A stretch of DNA of 32,176 nucleotides from Siccirubricoccus soli (GCF_024178315.1 NZ_JAMZIK010000029.1:1-32176), one strand, 5' to 3'. Shown: positions 8,670 to 17,510, numbered from the stretch's first letter. Program-made: numbers and translations. Notes: a model not told the origin generated them from the sequence alone.

Positions 8670-8752
8670 CGCTGCCCCTCCGTCTGTCTTCCCTGTGATT
8701 ATCAGGAGATATGTGACAAATCGCCAGAGGCGGCAGCGCCGGCGGTCCTCAC

Positions 8753-8773
8753 CCTGGCGTCAGCCGCGCCAGG
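8753..8773 (-). terminator. Hairpin ending the SUF operon
   Basis: Perfect 7-bp inverted repeat CCTGGCG (8753-8759) / CGCCAGG (8767-8773) with a 7-nt loop, 6 nt beyond the sufA stop codon in the direction of transcription. No U-run follows, so factor-independent termination is possible but not certain. Confidence 0.4.
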
Positions 8774-8779
8774 ACAACA

Positions 8780-9148
8780 TCAGACGTGGAAGCTCTCGCC
8801 GCAGCCGCAGCGCCCCTTCTCATTGGGGTTGGTGAAGGTGAAGCCCGCGGACAACGCCTTCACCTCGTAATCCATCACCGTGCCGATGAGGAACAGGCTG
8901 GCCTTGCGGTCCACCAGCACCGTCACGCCCTTATCGGTCACCTTCTCGTCGGTCGGCTCCGGCGCCTCCACCCAGGTGAGGTCATAGGCAAGGCCCGAGC
9001 AGCCCTTGGTCTTCACGCCGATGCGCAGCAGCTTCCCTGCCTCGCCCGCCTCGTAGAGACCGCGCAGCCGCTCGGCGGCGGCCTCGGTCAGCGACATCAG
9101 CGGCGGCAGGGCGCGGCGGGGGCGGGGCGCGGCAGTGGTCGTGCTCAT
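8780..9148 (-). CDS. sufA: A-type Fe-S carrier SufA (HesB/IscA family)
   Basis: A 122-residue A-type carrier that accepts an Fe-S cluster from the SufBCD scaffold and passes it to apo-proteins. The three ligand cysteines are in place: one in KTKGCSGLAY and two in the C-terminal GRCGCGESFHV. The MSLTEAAAERLRGL opening is the standard start of the HesB domain; the ~17 residues before it are a low-complexity leader. ATG 9148 has GGAGAG just upstream. It is the last gene of the operon, 12 nt after sufT. Confidence 0.93.
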   Translation of the reverse strand: MSTTTAAPRPRRALPPLMSLTEAAAERLRGLYEAGEAGKLLRIGVKTKGCSGLAYDLTWVEAPEPTDEKVTDKGVTVLVDRKASLFLIGTVMDYEVKALSAGFTFTNPNEKGRCGCGESFHV

Positions 9149-9160
9149 CTCTCCGGCACC

Positions 9161-9541
9161 TCAGTACATGTTCAGGGCGAGGCGGGCATCCTCGCTCATC
9201 CGCGTCTGGTCCCAGGGCGGGTCCCAGACCACTTCCACCCGGACATCGGTGACGCCCGGCACAAGGCGGACGCTTTCCTCAACCTGCCCCGGCAGCTCCT
9301 GCGCCGAGGGGCAGGAGGGGGTCGTGAGGGTCATCTCGACCTTCACCTTGCCGTCATCCTCGATCTCCACGGCGTAGATCAGGCCGAGCTCGTAGATATC
9401 GACCGGGATCTCAGGGTCGAAGACCGTCTTGAGGACGGAGATCACCGCCTCCTCGCTGACGCGGGGCGCGGGCGGCGCGGTCTCGCCTTCCGGCGTCCAG
9501 GCACCATGGGTCGGAACGGTGGTGCTGGCCTCGTCACTCAC
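9161..9541 (-). CDS. sufT: SufT / MIP18-type (DUF59) Fe-S maturation protein
   Basis: A 126-residue protein whose last ~100 residues form a DUF59/MIP18 domain: VISVLKTVFDPEIPVDIYELGLIY, then LTTPSCPSAQELP with the family's conserved cysteine, then VRVEVVWDPPWDQTRMSEDAR. Proteins of this kind, as part of SUF operons, help insert clusters into target enzymes. The first ~30 residues are Pro/Thr/Glu-rich and probably disordered. The start is GTG 9541, which overlaps the end of sufU by 8 nt, implying translational coupling. Confidence 0.92.
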   Translation of the reverse strand: MSDEASTTVPTHGAWTPEGETAPPAPRVSEEAVISVLKTVFDPEIPVDIYELGLIYAVEIEDDGKVKVEMTLTTPSCPSAQELPGQVEESVRLVPGVTDVRVEVVWDPPWDQTRMSEDARLALNMY

Positions 9542-9998
9542 TGCTCGCCTCCTTCGCGCCGTCCAGGGCGGCGTTCAGCGTGTGCCAGGCCAGCGTGGCG
9601 CATTTGACGCGGGAGGGGAATTCATGCACGCCGGAAAGCGGCTGCAGCCGCTCCATCTCCTCCTCCAGCGCCGCCTGGCAATGCGGGCAGGTGCCGGTCA
9701 TCGCCAATTCCCGGAAGCTGTCGGAGAGGGCATGCGCCTCCTCGGCCGTCTTGCCCTTCACCGTCTCGGTCAGCAGGGAGGCGCTGGCGGTGGAGATGGC
9801 GCAGCCGCGACCCTGGAAGGCAGCATCGGCGATGCGGCCATCGGGCCCAAGCTTCAGGAACAACTCCAGCCGGTCGCCGCACATCGGGTTGTCGCCGCGG
9901 GCGCTGCGGTCCGCATCCTCGAGCCGGCGGAAATTCCGCGGCTTGCGGCCATGGTCCAGGATGACCTCCTGATAGAGGTCGCGCAGGTCATCGAACAT
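9534..9998 (-). CDS. sufU: SufU-type scaffold / sulfur-transfer protein
   Basis: A 154-residue IscU-fold protein that accepts persulfide sulfur from SufS. It has the three ligand cysteines and the Asp: NPMCGDRL, GRGCAISTASASLL, and RVKCATLAWHTL. The extra segment between the second and third Cys (TETVKGKTAEEAHALSD...) is the insertion that separates SufU from IscU. ATG 9998 has GGAGGG 6 nt upstream. It lies 24 nt after sufS. The operon has SufU in place of SufE, a frequent arrangement in alphaproteobacteria. Confidence 0.93.
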   Translation of the reverse strand: MFDDLRDLYQEVILDHGRKPRNFRRLEDADRSARGDNPMCGDRLELFLKLGPDGRIADAAFQGRGCAISTASASLLTETVKGKTAEEAHALSDSFRELAMTGTCPHCQAALEEEMERLQPLSGVHEFPSRVKCATLAWHTLNAALDGAKEASSE

Positions 9999-10022
9999 CG
10001 GGGACCCTCCCGGCGCGGGCGC

Positions 10023-11264
10023 TCATGCGAAGAACTCCCGCGCCTTGGTCAGCGCCTCGGCCAGGTAATCCACCTCCGCCTCCGTCGTATAGAGACCGAA
10101 GCTGGCCCGGACCGTGCCGCCTTCCACCCCAAATCGGGTGTGCAGCGGCTCCGCGCAATGCCTGCCGGCCCGCACCGCGATGCCGGCGCGGTCCAGCAAT
10201 GTCGCCAGGTCATGGGCATGGGCGTAGTCGGTGGCCATGGCGAAGACGCCGCCGCGATCCTGCGCCCGGCCGAGCAGCCGCACCCCCTCGATATCCGTCA
10301 GGCGGCGCATGGCGTGGTCCACCAGGCGCCGCTCATGCGCCTCGATCGCCTCCATGCCGAGGGCGGTCACGTAGTCGATGGCGGCATGCAGCCCGACCGC
10401 CTCCACGATGGGCGGCGTCCCGGCTTCGAACTTCGCCGGCGGCGGCGCCCATTCGCTGCGCTTCAGCGTGACGACGGAGATCATGTCGCCGCCGCCGAGG
10501 AAGGGCGGCATGCGCTCCAGATGCTCCAGCTTCGCCGCCAGCACGCCGATGCCGGTCGGGCCGTAGAGCTTGTGGCCGGTGAAGACGTAGAAATCCGCGT
10601 CCAGCGCCTGCAGGTCCACCCGCCGGTGCACCGCCGCCTGGCTGCCGTCGAACAGCACCTTGGCGCCGGCGGCATGCGCCATCCGGACGATGCGCTCCGC
10701 CGGGGCCACCGTGCCGAGGACGTTCGACATATGCGCGATGGCGACCAACCCGACCTTGCCATCCGCCAGCTTGGCCTCGAGGTCCTCGAGGTCGATCTCG
10801 CCGCTGTCGGTCACCCGCACCACGCGCAGCTCGACGCCCTTGTCCTCCTTCAGGAGGTGCCAGGGGACGATGTTGGCGTGATGCTCCATCTCGCTGAACA
10901 GCACCGCTTGGCCGGGCTGCAGCACATGCCGGCCCCAGCTATGGGCGACGAGGTTGATCGCCTCCGTGCTGTTCTTGGCGAAGACGATGCCGCGCGGGTC
11001 GGGCGCATTCAGGAAGCGGGCGGTGGCGGCCCGGGCTGCCTCATAGGCCTCGGTCGCGGCCTCGGAGAGGAAATAGGCGCCGCGATGGACGTTGGCGTAG
11101 CGTTCCTCCATGCAGCGGACCATGGCGTCGATGACGACGCGCGGCTTCTGGGCGCTGGCGCCGCTGTCGAGGAAGACCAGATCCTTGCCACGGATCTTCT
11201 GCGACAGGATGGGAAAGTCGCGCCGCACCCGCCCGACATCGAAGCTCACGCCATCGAAGCTCAC
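10023..11264 (-). CDS. sufS: Cysteine desulfurase SufS
   Basis: PLP-dependent class V aminotransferase-fold enzyme that takes sulfur from cysteine for cluster assembly. From GTG 11264 it is 413 residues. The PLP lysine lies in FTGHKLYGPTGIG (~232) and the persulfide cysteine in RAGRHCAEPLH (~370), typical of type II (SufS/CsdA) desulfurases. Substrate-site landmarks include DSGASAQKP and NVHRGAYFLSE. GTG 11264 overlaps the sufD stop as GTGA and has GGGAGAAGG upstream; a second in-frame GTG at 11249 is the product of a 15-bp tandem duplication. An upstream GTG at 11279 is less likely. Confidence 0.95.
   Translation of the reverse strand: MSFDGVSFDVGRVRRDFPILSQKIRGKDLVFLDSGASAQKPRVVIDAMVRCMEERYANVHRGAYFLSEAATEAYEAARAATARFLNAPDPRGIVFAKNSTEAINLVAHSWGRHVLQPGQAVLFSEMEHHANIVPWHLLKEDKGVELRVVRVTDSGEIDLEDLEAKLADGKVGLVAIAHMSNVLGTVAPAERIVRMAHAAGAKVLFDGSQAAVHRRVDLQALDADFYVFTGHKLYGPTGIGVLAAKLEHLERMPPFLGGGDMISVVTLKRSEWAPPPAKFEAGTPPIVEAVGLHAAIDYVTALGMEAIEAHERRLVDHAMRRLTDIEGVRLLGRAQDRGGVFAMATDYAHAHDLATLLDRAGIAVRAGRHCAEPLHTRFGVEGGTVRASFGLYTTEAEVDYLAEALTKAREFFA
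11235..11264. repeat. 15-bp tandem duplication at the sufS start
   Basis: Two copies of GTGAGCTTCGATGNC read on the minus strand (11264-11250 and 11249-11235), one base different. Each copy begins with GTG, so both encode a possible start, giving VSFDG-VSFDV at the N-terminus. The outer copy overlaps the sufD stop. Confidence 0.9.
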
Positions 11265-12547
11265 GCCGCCTTCTCCCACCAGCCGGTCACCGCCGCCTGC
11301 AGCGCCTCGCGCGCCACCGCATCCTGAACGCCCTCCACCGCCTCGGTCAGGAAGGCTTCCACCAGCATGGACCGCGCCTGCGCCTCAGGAATGCCGCGGG
11401 CGCGCAGGTAGAAGAGCTGATCGGCATCGATCTCCCCCACCGTCGCGCCATGGCTGCATTTCACGTCGTCGGCGTAGATTTCAAGCTGCGGCTTGCTGTC
11501 GATCTCGGCCTCGGGCGAGAGCAGCAGCGCCTGATTCATCTGGTAGCCATCGGTGCGCTGCGCCACCTGATGTACATGGATCTTGCCCTGGAAGACCCCG
11601 CGGGACCGGCCGGAAAGCACGGTCTTGTAGGTCTGCCGGCTGGCGCAGTCGGGCGCCGCATGGTCCAGCACCGTGGTGGTGTCGGCATGCTGCCCGTCCC
11701 GCAGCAGCTGCGCGCCATTCATGTGGCAGGCGGCCTTCGGACCTTCCAGCACCACGTGGATTTCGTTGCGCACCAGCTTGCCGCCGGCATTCAGGGTGAA
11801 ATTGTCATAGGTGGCGCCGGCCGCCACGCGGGCATAGGCGGTGCCGAGCTGGAAGGCGGCCGATCCCTCCTGCTGCAGCCGCGCATGGGTCAGGGTCGCG
11901 CCCTCCGCCAGCTCGATCTCATAGACCGGGTTGTGCAGGTAGCGCGTGCCGGCGGGCCCGGTCGCGGTCTCGATCAGCGTCAGGCTCGCCCCTGCCTCCA
12001 GCCGGATCAAGTGGCGTGGATGGAAGGCCGCGGGCCGCTCGCCGGGAGAGGCCAGGGAGACCAGCTCCAGCACGCCACCGGCGACGCCGGCCGGCACCGT
12101 CACCACCAGCCCGTCCTCGAACAGCGCGGTGTTCAGCGCCACCAGCGCCTGCTCCGCCGGCCGCGCCAGGGCGCCCAGCCTTCCCTCCAGCGTCGACAGC
12201 CCGGCGGCAAGGCTGGCCGCCGCGAAGGGCGCTTCCTCCAGCGTCGAGAGGTCCTCGCGCAGCCGGCCATCCTGGAACACGGCGCGCCAGCGGCTGTGGG
12301 CGGGCGGCAGGGCGAATTCCGCATCCACCACGCTCAGCGCCTCCTCGAAGCCGGCATCGGCGACGAGGCGCAGATCGGTGTATTTCCAGGCCTCCAACCG
12401 CCGGGTCGGGAAGCCCTGGGCGCGGAAGCTCTCGGCCGCCGCCTCGCGCAGCGCCTGCACCCAGGCCAGGCGGGCGCCGGGCAGGCGCTGCCGCAGGCCG
12501 TCGAAGCGATGCAGGAAGCCTTCCGCGCCCGTTGCTATCGCGCTCAT
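11261..12547 (-). CDS. sufD: Fe-S assembly scaffold subunit SufD
   Basis: A 428-residue SufD, partner of SufB and SufC in the SufBC2D scaffold complex. The N-terminal helical domain carries FPTRRLEAWKYTDLR. The right-handed beta-helix core includes LEAGASLTLIETATGP, and the C-terminal region has IYADDVKCSHGATVGEIDADQLFYLRARGI, whose CSHGATVG contains the His implicated in iron entry. ATG 12547 overlaps the sufC stop as ATGA. The C-terminal WWEKAA codons overlap the sufS start, so sufC-sufD-sufS form a chain of coupled genes. Confidence 0.95.
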   Translation of the reverse strand: MSAIATGAEGFLHRFDGLRQRLPGARLAWVQALREAAAESFRAQGFPTRRLEAWKYTDLRLVADAGFEEALSVVDAEFALPPAHSRWRAVFQDGRLREDLSTLEEAPFAAASLAAGLSTLEGRLGALARPAEQALVALNTALFEDGLVVTVPAGVAGGVLELVSLASPGERPAAFHPRHLIRLEAGASLTLIETATGPAGTRYLHNPVYEIELAEGATLTHARLQQEGSAAFQLGTAYARVAAGATYDNFTLNAGGKLVRNEIHVVLEGPKAACHMNGAQLLRDGQHADTTTVLDHAAPDCASRQTYKTVLSGRSRGVFQGKIHVHQVAQRTDGYQMNQALLLSPEAEIDSKPQLEIYADDVKCSHGATVGEIDADQLFYLRARGIPEAQARSMLVEAFLTEAVEGVQDAVAREALQAAVTGWWEKAA

Positions 12548-13287
12548 GCCGCCTTCACCGAGGCATAGCCGCTGGCCTCGAGCTGATGCGCCAGTTCCGG
12601 CCCGCCGCTCTGCACGATGCGGCCGCCCATCAGCACATGCACCTTGTCCGGCACGATGTAGTCCAGCAGCCGCTGGTAATGGGTGATGACGAGCGCCGAG
12701 AAATCCGGCGCCCGCAGCGCATTCACCCCATCCGCCACGATCTTCAGCGCGTCGATGTCGAGGCCGCTGTCGGTCTCGTCGAGGATCGCCAGCTTCGGGC
12801 GCAGCAGCGCCATCTGCAGCACCTCGTTCCGCTTCTTCTCGCCGCCGGAGAAGCCGACATTGACGCCGCGCTTCAGCATGTCCTCCGGCATGGAGAGCGC
12901 CTTCATCCGCTCCCGCGCCAGCTTCAGGAATTGCATGGCGTCCAGCTCGGGCTCGCCCTTGCCGCGGCGGACGGCGTTCAGCGCGGTGCGGAGGAAGAGG
13001 GCGTTGCCCACTCCCGGCAGCTCCACCGGATACTGGAAGGCGAGGAAGAGGCCGGCTGCCGCCCGCTCCTCCGGCTCCAGCGCCAGCAGATCGACGCCGT
13101 TGAAGCTGACGGAGCCGCCGGTGATCTCGTATCCCTCGCGCCCCGAGAGGACGTAAGACAAGGTGGATTTGCCGGAGCCGTTCGGGCCCATGATGGCGTG
13201 GATCTCGCCGGCGGGCACCTCCAGGTCGATCCCCTTGAGGATCGGCTTGCCATCAACCTCGGCGGTCAGTCCTTCGATCTTCAGCAT
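12544..13287 (-). CDS. sufC: Fe-S assembly ATPase SufC
   Basis: A 247-residue ABC-type ATPase that powers the SufBCD scaffold; it has no membrane partner. Walker A GPNGSGKS (34-41), Q-loop in LAFQYPVELPG, signature FSGGEKKRNE, and Walker B LAILDETDSGLD are all canonical. The DETDSGLD form is the usual SufC variant. ATG 13287 has AAGGAAAG 7 nt upstream. A 73-nt gap, the longest inside the operon, separates it from sufB and contains a small GCGCC/GGCGC hairpin (13327-13340). Confidence 0.96.
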   Translation of the reverse strand: MLKIEGLTAEVDGKPILKGIDLEVPAGEIHAIMGPNGSGKSTLSYVLSGREGYEITGGSVSFNGVDLLALEPEERAAAGLFLAFQYPVELPGVGNALFLRTALNAVRRGKGEPELDAMQFLKLARERMKALSMPEDMLKRGVNVGFSGGEKKRNEVLQMALLRPKLAILDETDSGLDIDALKIVADGVNALRAPDFSALVITHYQRLLDYIVPDKVHVLMGGRIVQSGGPELAHQLEASGYASVKAA

Positions 13288-13360
13288 CTATCTTTCCTTG
13301 CAGAACCGCGGCCGACTCAGACTTCCGCGCCCTTTGGCGCTCCAGTCATCGGTCGCGGCA

Positions 13361-14860
13361 TCAACCAACCGAACCTTCCAGGGAGATCTGCAGCAGCTTC
13401 TGCGCCTCGACGGCGAATTCCATCGGCAGCTCCTTCAGCACCTCGCGGCAGAAGCCGTTGACGATGAGGCCGACCGCGTCCTCCTCCGAGAGGCCGCGCT
13501 GCCGGCAGTAGAAGAGCTGGTCCTCGGCGATGCGGCTGGTGGTCGCCTCATGCTCCACCTTCGCCGTCATGCAGCGATTCTCGATATAGGGCACGGTATG
13601 CGCGCCGCACTGGTCGCCAATCAGCAGGCTGTCGCATTGGGTGAAGTTGCGCGCCGCGCTCGCCGTCGGCGCCACCCGCACCAGGCCGCGATAGGTGTTC
13701 TGCCCCCGCCCGGCCGAGATGCCCTTGGAGATGATGGTGGAGCTGGTCCGCTTGCCGACATGGATCATCTTGGTGCCGGTATCGGCCTGCTGGCGATTGT
13801 TGGTGATCGCCACCGAATAGAACTCGCCCACGCTGTCATCGCCGAGCAGCACGCAGGAGGGATACTTCCAAGTGATGGCGGAGCCGGTCTCCACCTGGGT
13901 CCAGCTTACCTTGCTCCGCTTGCCGCGGCACTGGGCGCGCTTGGTGACGAAATTGTAGATGCCGCCCCGGCCCTCGGCATCGCCCGGGTACCAGTTCTGC
14001 ACCGTGCTGTACTTGATGCTGGCATCGTCCAGCGCCACCAGCTCCACCACCGCGGCATGGAGCTGGTTCTCGTCGCGCATCGGCGCCGTGCAGCCCTCCA
14101 GGTAGGAGACGGTGCTGCCCTCGTCGGCGATGATCAGCGTCCGTTCGAACTGGCCGGTGCTCTTCGCATTGATGCGGAAATAGGTGGAGAGCTCCATCGG
14201 GCAGCGCACCCCCTTCGGGATGTAGACGAAGCTGCCATCGGTGAAGACCGCGCTGTTCAGCGCCGCGTAGAAATTGTCGCCCTGCGGCACGACGGTGCCG
14301 AGGTATTGCCGCACCAGCTCCGGATGGGTCTGCACCGCCTCGGAGATCGAGCAGAAGACGATGCCCTCCTTCTCCAGCCGCGCCTTGAAGGTGGTGGCGA
14401 CCGAGACGCTGTCGAACACCGCATCCACCGCGACCGGCAGGCGGCCGCCATCGGCCGGGGTCTCGCCCGCGCCCTCGACGCCGGCCAGGATCGCCTGCTC
14501 CTTCAGCGGGATGCCGAGCTTCTCATAGGTGCGCAGCAGCTCCGGATCGACCTCCTCCAGGCTCTTCGGCTTCGCCTTCTGGACCGGCGCCGCATAGTAG
14601 TAGGCGTCCTGGTAGTCGATCGCCGGGTAGCTCACCGCGGACCAGCGCGGCTCCTCCATCTTCTGCCAGAGCGCATAGGCCTTCAGCCGCCATTCCAGCA
14701 GCCAGTCCGGCTCGTTCTTCTTCTTCGAGATGAAGCGGACGATGTCCTCGCTCAGCCCCTTGGGGGCGAACTCCATCTCGATATCCGTCTCGAAGCCCCA
14801 TTTGTAGGTGCCCTCGGTGACGGACTGGACGGTCTCGATGGTTTCGGTGACGGCGGGCAT
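13361..14860 (-). CDS. sufB: Fe-S assembly scaffold subunit SufB
   Basis: A 499-residue SufB, the subunit on which the nascent cluster forms. It follows the family from [23 protein letters not shown] to the C-terminal [19 protein letters not shown]. The segment [21 protein letters not shown] includes the Cys that accepts sulfur, and [21 protein letters not shown] is the SufB signature. ATG 14860 has AGGA 5 nt upstream; the open frame to 14974 only overlaps the regulator. It begins 7 nt after the regulator stop codon, so the two are almost certainly on one mRNA. Confidence 0.96.
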   Translation of the reverse strand: MPAVTETIETVQSVTEGTYKWGFETDIEMEFAPKGLSEDIVRFISKKKNEPDWLLEWRLKAYALWQKMEEPRWSAVSYPAIDYQDAYYYAAPVQKAKPKSLEEVDPELLRTYEKLGIPLKEQAILAGVEGAGETPADGGRLPVAVDAVFDSVSVATTFKARLEKEGIVFCSISEAVQTHPELVRQYLGTVVPQGDNFYAALNSAVFTDGSFVYIPKGVRCPMELSTYFRINAKSTGQFERTLIIADEGSTVSYLEGCTAPMRDENQLHAAVVELVALDDASIKYSTVQNWYPGDAEGRGGIYNFVTKRAQCRGKRSKVSWTQVETGSAITWKYPSCVLLGDDSVGEFYSVAITNNRQQADTGTKMIHVGKRTSSTIISKGISAGRGQNTYRGLVRVAPTASAARNFTQCDSLLIGDQCGAHTVPYIENRCMTAKVEHEATTSRIAEDQLFYCRQRGLSEEDAVGLIVNGFCREVLKELPMEFAVEAQKLLQISLEGSVG

Positions 14861-14867
14861 GCTGGTC

Positions 14868-15347
14868 CTATTCGGCAAGAAGGACGGCTTCGGGGGCAGC
14901 CTGATCGGGCCTGGCCGGGGCAGAACGCGGTGCGGGACCGGCGAGATCGGCCAGGGTAATGCCGGACAGCGCATCGCGAATGGCGCGGTTCACCGGGTCC
15001 CAGCGGCCGCGGACGGCGCAGATGCGCTCGGCCTCGCAGCCGCCGCTGCCGCCATCGACGCAGGCGGTCAGGGCGATCGGGCCATCGACGGCGACGATGA
15101 CCTCGGAGAGCGGAACCGCGCCCAGCGGCCGGGTCAGCCGGTAGCCGCCGCGGGCGCCCCGCAACCCCTCCACCAACCCGGCCTGGCCGAGCAGCTTCAG
15201 CACCTTGGCAACCGTCGGCTCGGCGATTCCGGTGGCCATGGCAAGCCCCGGGGCGGTCTGCACCTGCCCCTCCGGCCCGGCGCCATCCCGCGCCAGCCGG
15301 GCCATGACGACCACGGCATAATCGGTGAGTTTCGACAGCCTCAGCAC
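14868..15347 (-). CDS. Rrf2-family SUF operon regulator with Fe-S cysteines (IscR-like)
   Basis: A 159-residue winged-helix regulator. [18 protein letters not shown] opens the Rrf2 domain; [34 protein letters not shown] is the HTH and wing. Three cysteines (96, 104, 110; spacing C-x7-C-x5-C) form the predicted cluster site, followed by [24 protein letters not shown], typical of SUF-associated Rrf2 proteins in alphaproteobacteria. It probably senses cluster sufficiency and represses its own operon. GTG 15347 has AAGGGG about 7 nt upstream. Operator candidate at 15377-15391. The name IscR would fit loosely; I leave the symbol empty. Confidence 0.93.
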   Translation of the reverse strand: MLRLSKLTDYAVVVMARLARDGAGPEGQVQTAPGLAMATGIAEPTVAKVLKLLGQAGLVEGLRGARGGYRLTRPLGAVPLSEVIVAVDGPIALTACVDGGSGGCEAERICAVRGRWDPVNRAIRDALSGITLADLAGPAPRSAPARPDQAAPEAVLLAE

Positions 15348-15370
15348 GGGCGGACCCCTTCCACGGCCGG

Positions 15371-15399
15371 TAAATAGGACCAATCGGGTCCCCTTTGAA
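15371..15399 (-). promoter_or_regulatory. Candidate SUF promoter with palindromic operator in the spacer
   Basis: Read on the minus strand, TTCAAA (15399-15394) and TATTTA (15376-15371) are separated by exactly 17 nt. The spacer holds the perfect 5-bp inverted repeat GGACC-N5-GGTCC (15377-15391). The predicted start lies about 17 nt before the regulator GTG. The AT content of the two hexamers stands out in this genome. A repressor bound here would sit between -35 and -10, so autoregulation by the Rrf2 protein is the simplest reading. Confidence 0.55.
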
Positions 15400-15467
15400 G
15401 GGGGGCCGCATGCGGTTGTTGCAGAGCAGGGGCGCGGTTAGCCTCCGGCACTCCAGGGGAGAGACCC

Positions 15468-16358
15468 ATGCCCAGCATCACCACGGATGACGGCGTCGAA
15501 CTGGCCTATGAGGAGGCAGGGACGGGCATCCCCCTGCTTTTCGTTCATGAATTCGCCGGCGACATGCGGAGCTGGGAGCCGCAGCTCCGCTTCTTCGCCC
15601 GGCGCTACCGCTGCATCGCCTTCAACGCCCGTGGCTACCCGCCGAGCGGCGTACCGCATGACCAGGCCGCATACTCCCAGGACCGGGCCACGGACGACAT
15701 CGCGGCGGTAATCACGGCGCTGGGCCTGGCGCCGGCGCATGTCGTCGGGCTCTCCATGGGCGCCTTCGCCACGCTCCATCTCGGCCTGCGCTACCCGCAC
15801 CTCGCCCGCAGCCTCACCGCCGCCGGCGTCGGCTACGGCGCCCAGCCCGGCAAGCGGGACCAGTTCCGCGGGGAGGTAGATACCACGGCGGACAAGATCG
15901 CCGAGAAAGGGATGTGGAAGATGTCCCGGGTCTATGGCAGCGGCCCGACCCGCCTGGTCTTCGAGGAGAAGGACCCGCGCGGCTATGCGGAATTCCTCTC
16001 CCAACTCGCGGAGCACGACACGGACGGCGCGGTGCTGACCATGCGCGGGGTGCAGCGGGAACGGCCGAGCCTGTTCGAGCTGGAGGCCGAGTTCCGCAAG
16101 CTGAAGCTACCCACCTTCATCATCTGCGGCGACGAGGACGACCCGACGCTGGAGCCCGGCCTCTTCCTCAAGCGGACCATCCCCACCTCCTCCCTCCTCG
16201 TCATGCCGCGCTGCGGCCATACGATGAACATCGAGGATCCGGACGCCTTCAACCGCGCGGTGCTGGACTTCATCACCTGGGTGGATGCCGGCCGCTGGTG
16301 GGAACGCAATCCGGCCACCCTGGCCGGCGGCATCATTGCCGGGACGGCGAAGGGCTGA
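15468..16358 (+). CDS. Alpha/beta hydrolase
   Basis: A 296-residue alpha/beta-hydrolase-fold enzyme. DGVELAYEEAGTGIPLLFVHEFAGD contains the HE-F oxyanion motif, FNARGYPPS follows, the nucleophile is in VVGLSMGAFATL, the acid in ICGDEDDPTLEPG, and the catalytic His in PRCGHTMNIEDPD. The overall pattern resembles 3-oxoadipate enol-lactonase-like and C-C hydrolase-like proteins, but without a neighbouring pathway the substrate stays open. It has an AGGGGAGAG ribosome site before ATG 15468, and is divergent from the SUF operon, with 120 nt shared between their starts. Confidence 0.88.
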   Translation: MPSITTDDGVELAYEEAGTGIPLLFVHEFAGDMRSWEPQLRFFARRYRCIAFNARGYPPSGVPHDQAAYSQDRATDDIAAVITALGLAPAHVVGLSMGAFATLHLGLRYPHLARSLTAAGVGYGAQPGKRDQFRGEVDTTADKIAEKGMWKMSRVYGSGPTRLVFEEKDPRGYAEFLSQLAEHDTDGAVLTMRGVQRERPSLFELEAEFRKLKLPTFIICGDEDDPTLEPGLFLKRTIPTSSLLVMPRCGHTMNIEDPDAFNRAVLDFITWVDAGRWWERNPATLAGGIIAGTAKG

Positions 16359-16477
16359 AGGCACGGGCAACAGGGCAGCCTGACGCCGCCACAAGGCCAG
16401 GATCGGGGGCGGCTTCACGCCGCCCCCGACCGGAGCTAAGAATCGTTAGCCACCTATGAGAGAGAGGGAAGCGCCAA

Positions 16478-17389
16478 ATGGGCATGCTGGATGGGAAGGT
16501 TGCCGTCGTCACGGGGTCCGGCGGCGGCATCGGCCGGGAGATCGCCATCCACATGGCGCTCGCCGGGGCCAAGGTCATCATCAACGATATCGGCGCCTCG
16601 CTGACCGGTGAGGGCCAGTCCGCCACCCCCGCGCAGCAGACCAAGGCGATCATCGAGCAGCGCGGCGGCCAGGCCGAGATCAACACCGACAGCGTCTCCT
16701 CCTGGGAGAGCGCGGGCAAGATCGTCCAGTCGGCGCTGGATCATTTCGGCCGCATCGACATCGTCGTGAACAATGCAGGCATCCTGCGCGACCAGATCTT
16801 CCACCGCATGACGCCGGAAGAGTGGGACGCGGTCATCGGGGTGCACCTGAACGGCAGCTTCTACGTCTCCCGCCACGCGGCCACGCATTTCCGCAAGCAG
16901 GAGAGCGGCTCCTACGTCCACATCACCTCGACCTCCGGCCTGATCGGCAATTTCGGCCAGGCGAACTACTCGGCGGCGAAGCTCGGCATCGCGGCGCTGT
17001 CCAAGTCCATCGCGCTGGACATGAAGCGCTACAATGTCCGCTCCAATTGCCTCGCGCCCTTCGCCTGGAGCCGCATGACCAGCTCCATCCCGGCCGAGAC
17101 GCCGGAGCAGAAGGCGCGGGTCGAGAAGATCATGCGGATGGGCCCGGAGAAGAACGCCCCGCTCGCCGTCTTCCTCGCCTCCGACGCGGCGCAGGAGGTG
17201 AACGGCCAGATCTTCGGCCCGCGGATGAACGAGCTGTTCCTGTTCAGCCAGAACCGCCCGATCCGCGGCATCCACCGCAGCGAGGGCTGGACGCCGGAAG
17301 CGATCGCCGAGCACGCCCTGCCGGCGCTGAAGAGCTTCTTCATCCCGCTGGAGCGCTCGGGCGAAGTGTTCTCCTGGGATCCGCTGTAA
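16478..17389 (+). CDS. SDR family NAD(P)-dependent oxidoreductase
   Basis: A 303-residue short-chain dehydrogenase. Cofactor motif TGSGGGIGREIA near the N-terminus, NNAGIL, a Ser in ITSTSGLIG, and the active-site YSAAK are present. The protein is longer than a classical 250-residue SDR; the extra C-terminal ~60 residues (NELFLFSQNRPIRGIHRSEGWTPEAIAEHALPALKSFF) resemble the tail seen in the hydroxyacyl-CoA dehydrogenase domain of MFE-2-like enzymes. It may therefore act on acyl-CoA substrates, which fits the acyl-CoA synthetase gene downstream, but this is inference. GAGAGAGAGGGA lies before ATG 16478. Confidence 0.88.
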   Translation: MGMLDGKVAVVTGSGGGIGREIAIHMALAGAKVIINDIGASLTGEGQSATPAQQTKAIIEQRGGQAEINTDSVSSWESAGKIVQSALDHFGRIDIVVNNAGILRDQIFHRMTPEEWDAVIGVHLNGSFYVSRHAATHFRKQESGSYVHITSTSGLIGNFGQANYSAAKLGIAALSKSIALDMKRYNVRSNCLAPFAWSRMTSSIPAETPEQKARVEKIMRMGPEKNAPLAVFLASDAAQEVNGQIFGPRMNELFLFSQNRPIRGIHRSEGWTPEAIAEHALPALKSFFIPLERSGEVFSWDPL

Positions 17390-17405
17390 GCCAGAAGATC
17401 GGGAA

Positions 17406-17419
17406 GGAGGGGAACCTCC
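17406..17419 (+). terminator. Small hairpin after the SDR gene
   Basis: GGAGG / CCTCC with a GGAA loop, 16 nt after the SDR stop. Weak alone; a CCCTTTTCTCT stretch follows some 20 nt later. Confidence 0.25.
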
Positions 17420-17510
17420 TCCCCGAGCCCCTCCACCCTTTTCTCTGAGTCAGGGCCTGTCGCGCGGCGAATGCCGACTTACAGAAAAAGGTGAGTGGGG
17501 GGGCTTTGGA

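Noticed and set aside
8670-8752. CRP-like TGTCA...TCACA site in front of the PagL-like gene
   Set aside because: Half-site spacing is too large for a CRP-type operator, so only a general AT-richer promoter region can be claimed.
9429-11327. 632-codon plus-strand open frame
   Set aside because: Antisense shadow of sufT, sufU and sufS; no family features.
13163-14959. 598-codon plus-strand open frame
   Set aside because: Antisense shadow of sufB and sufC.
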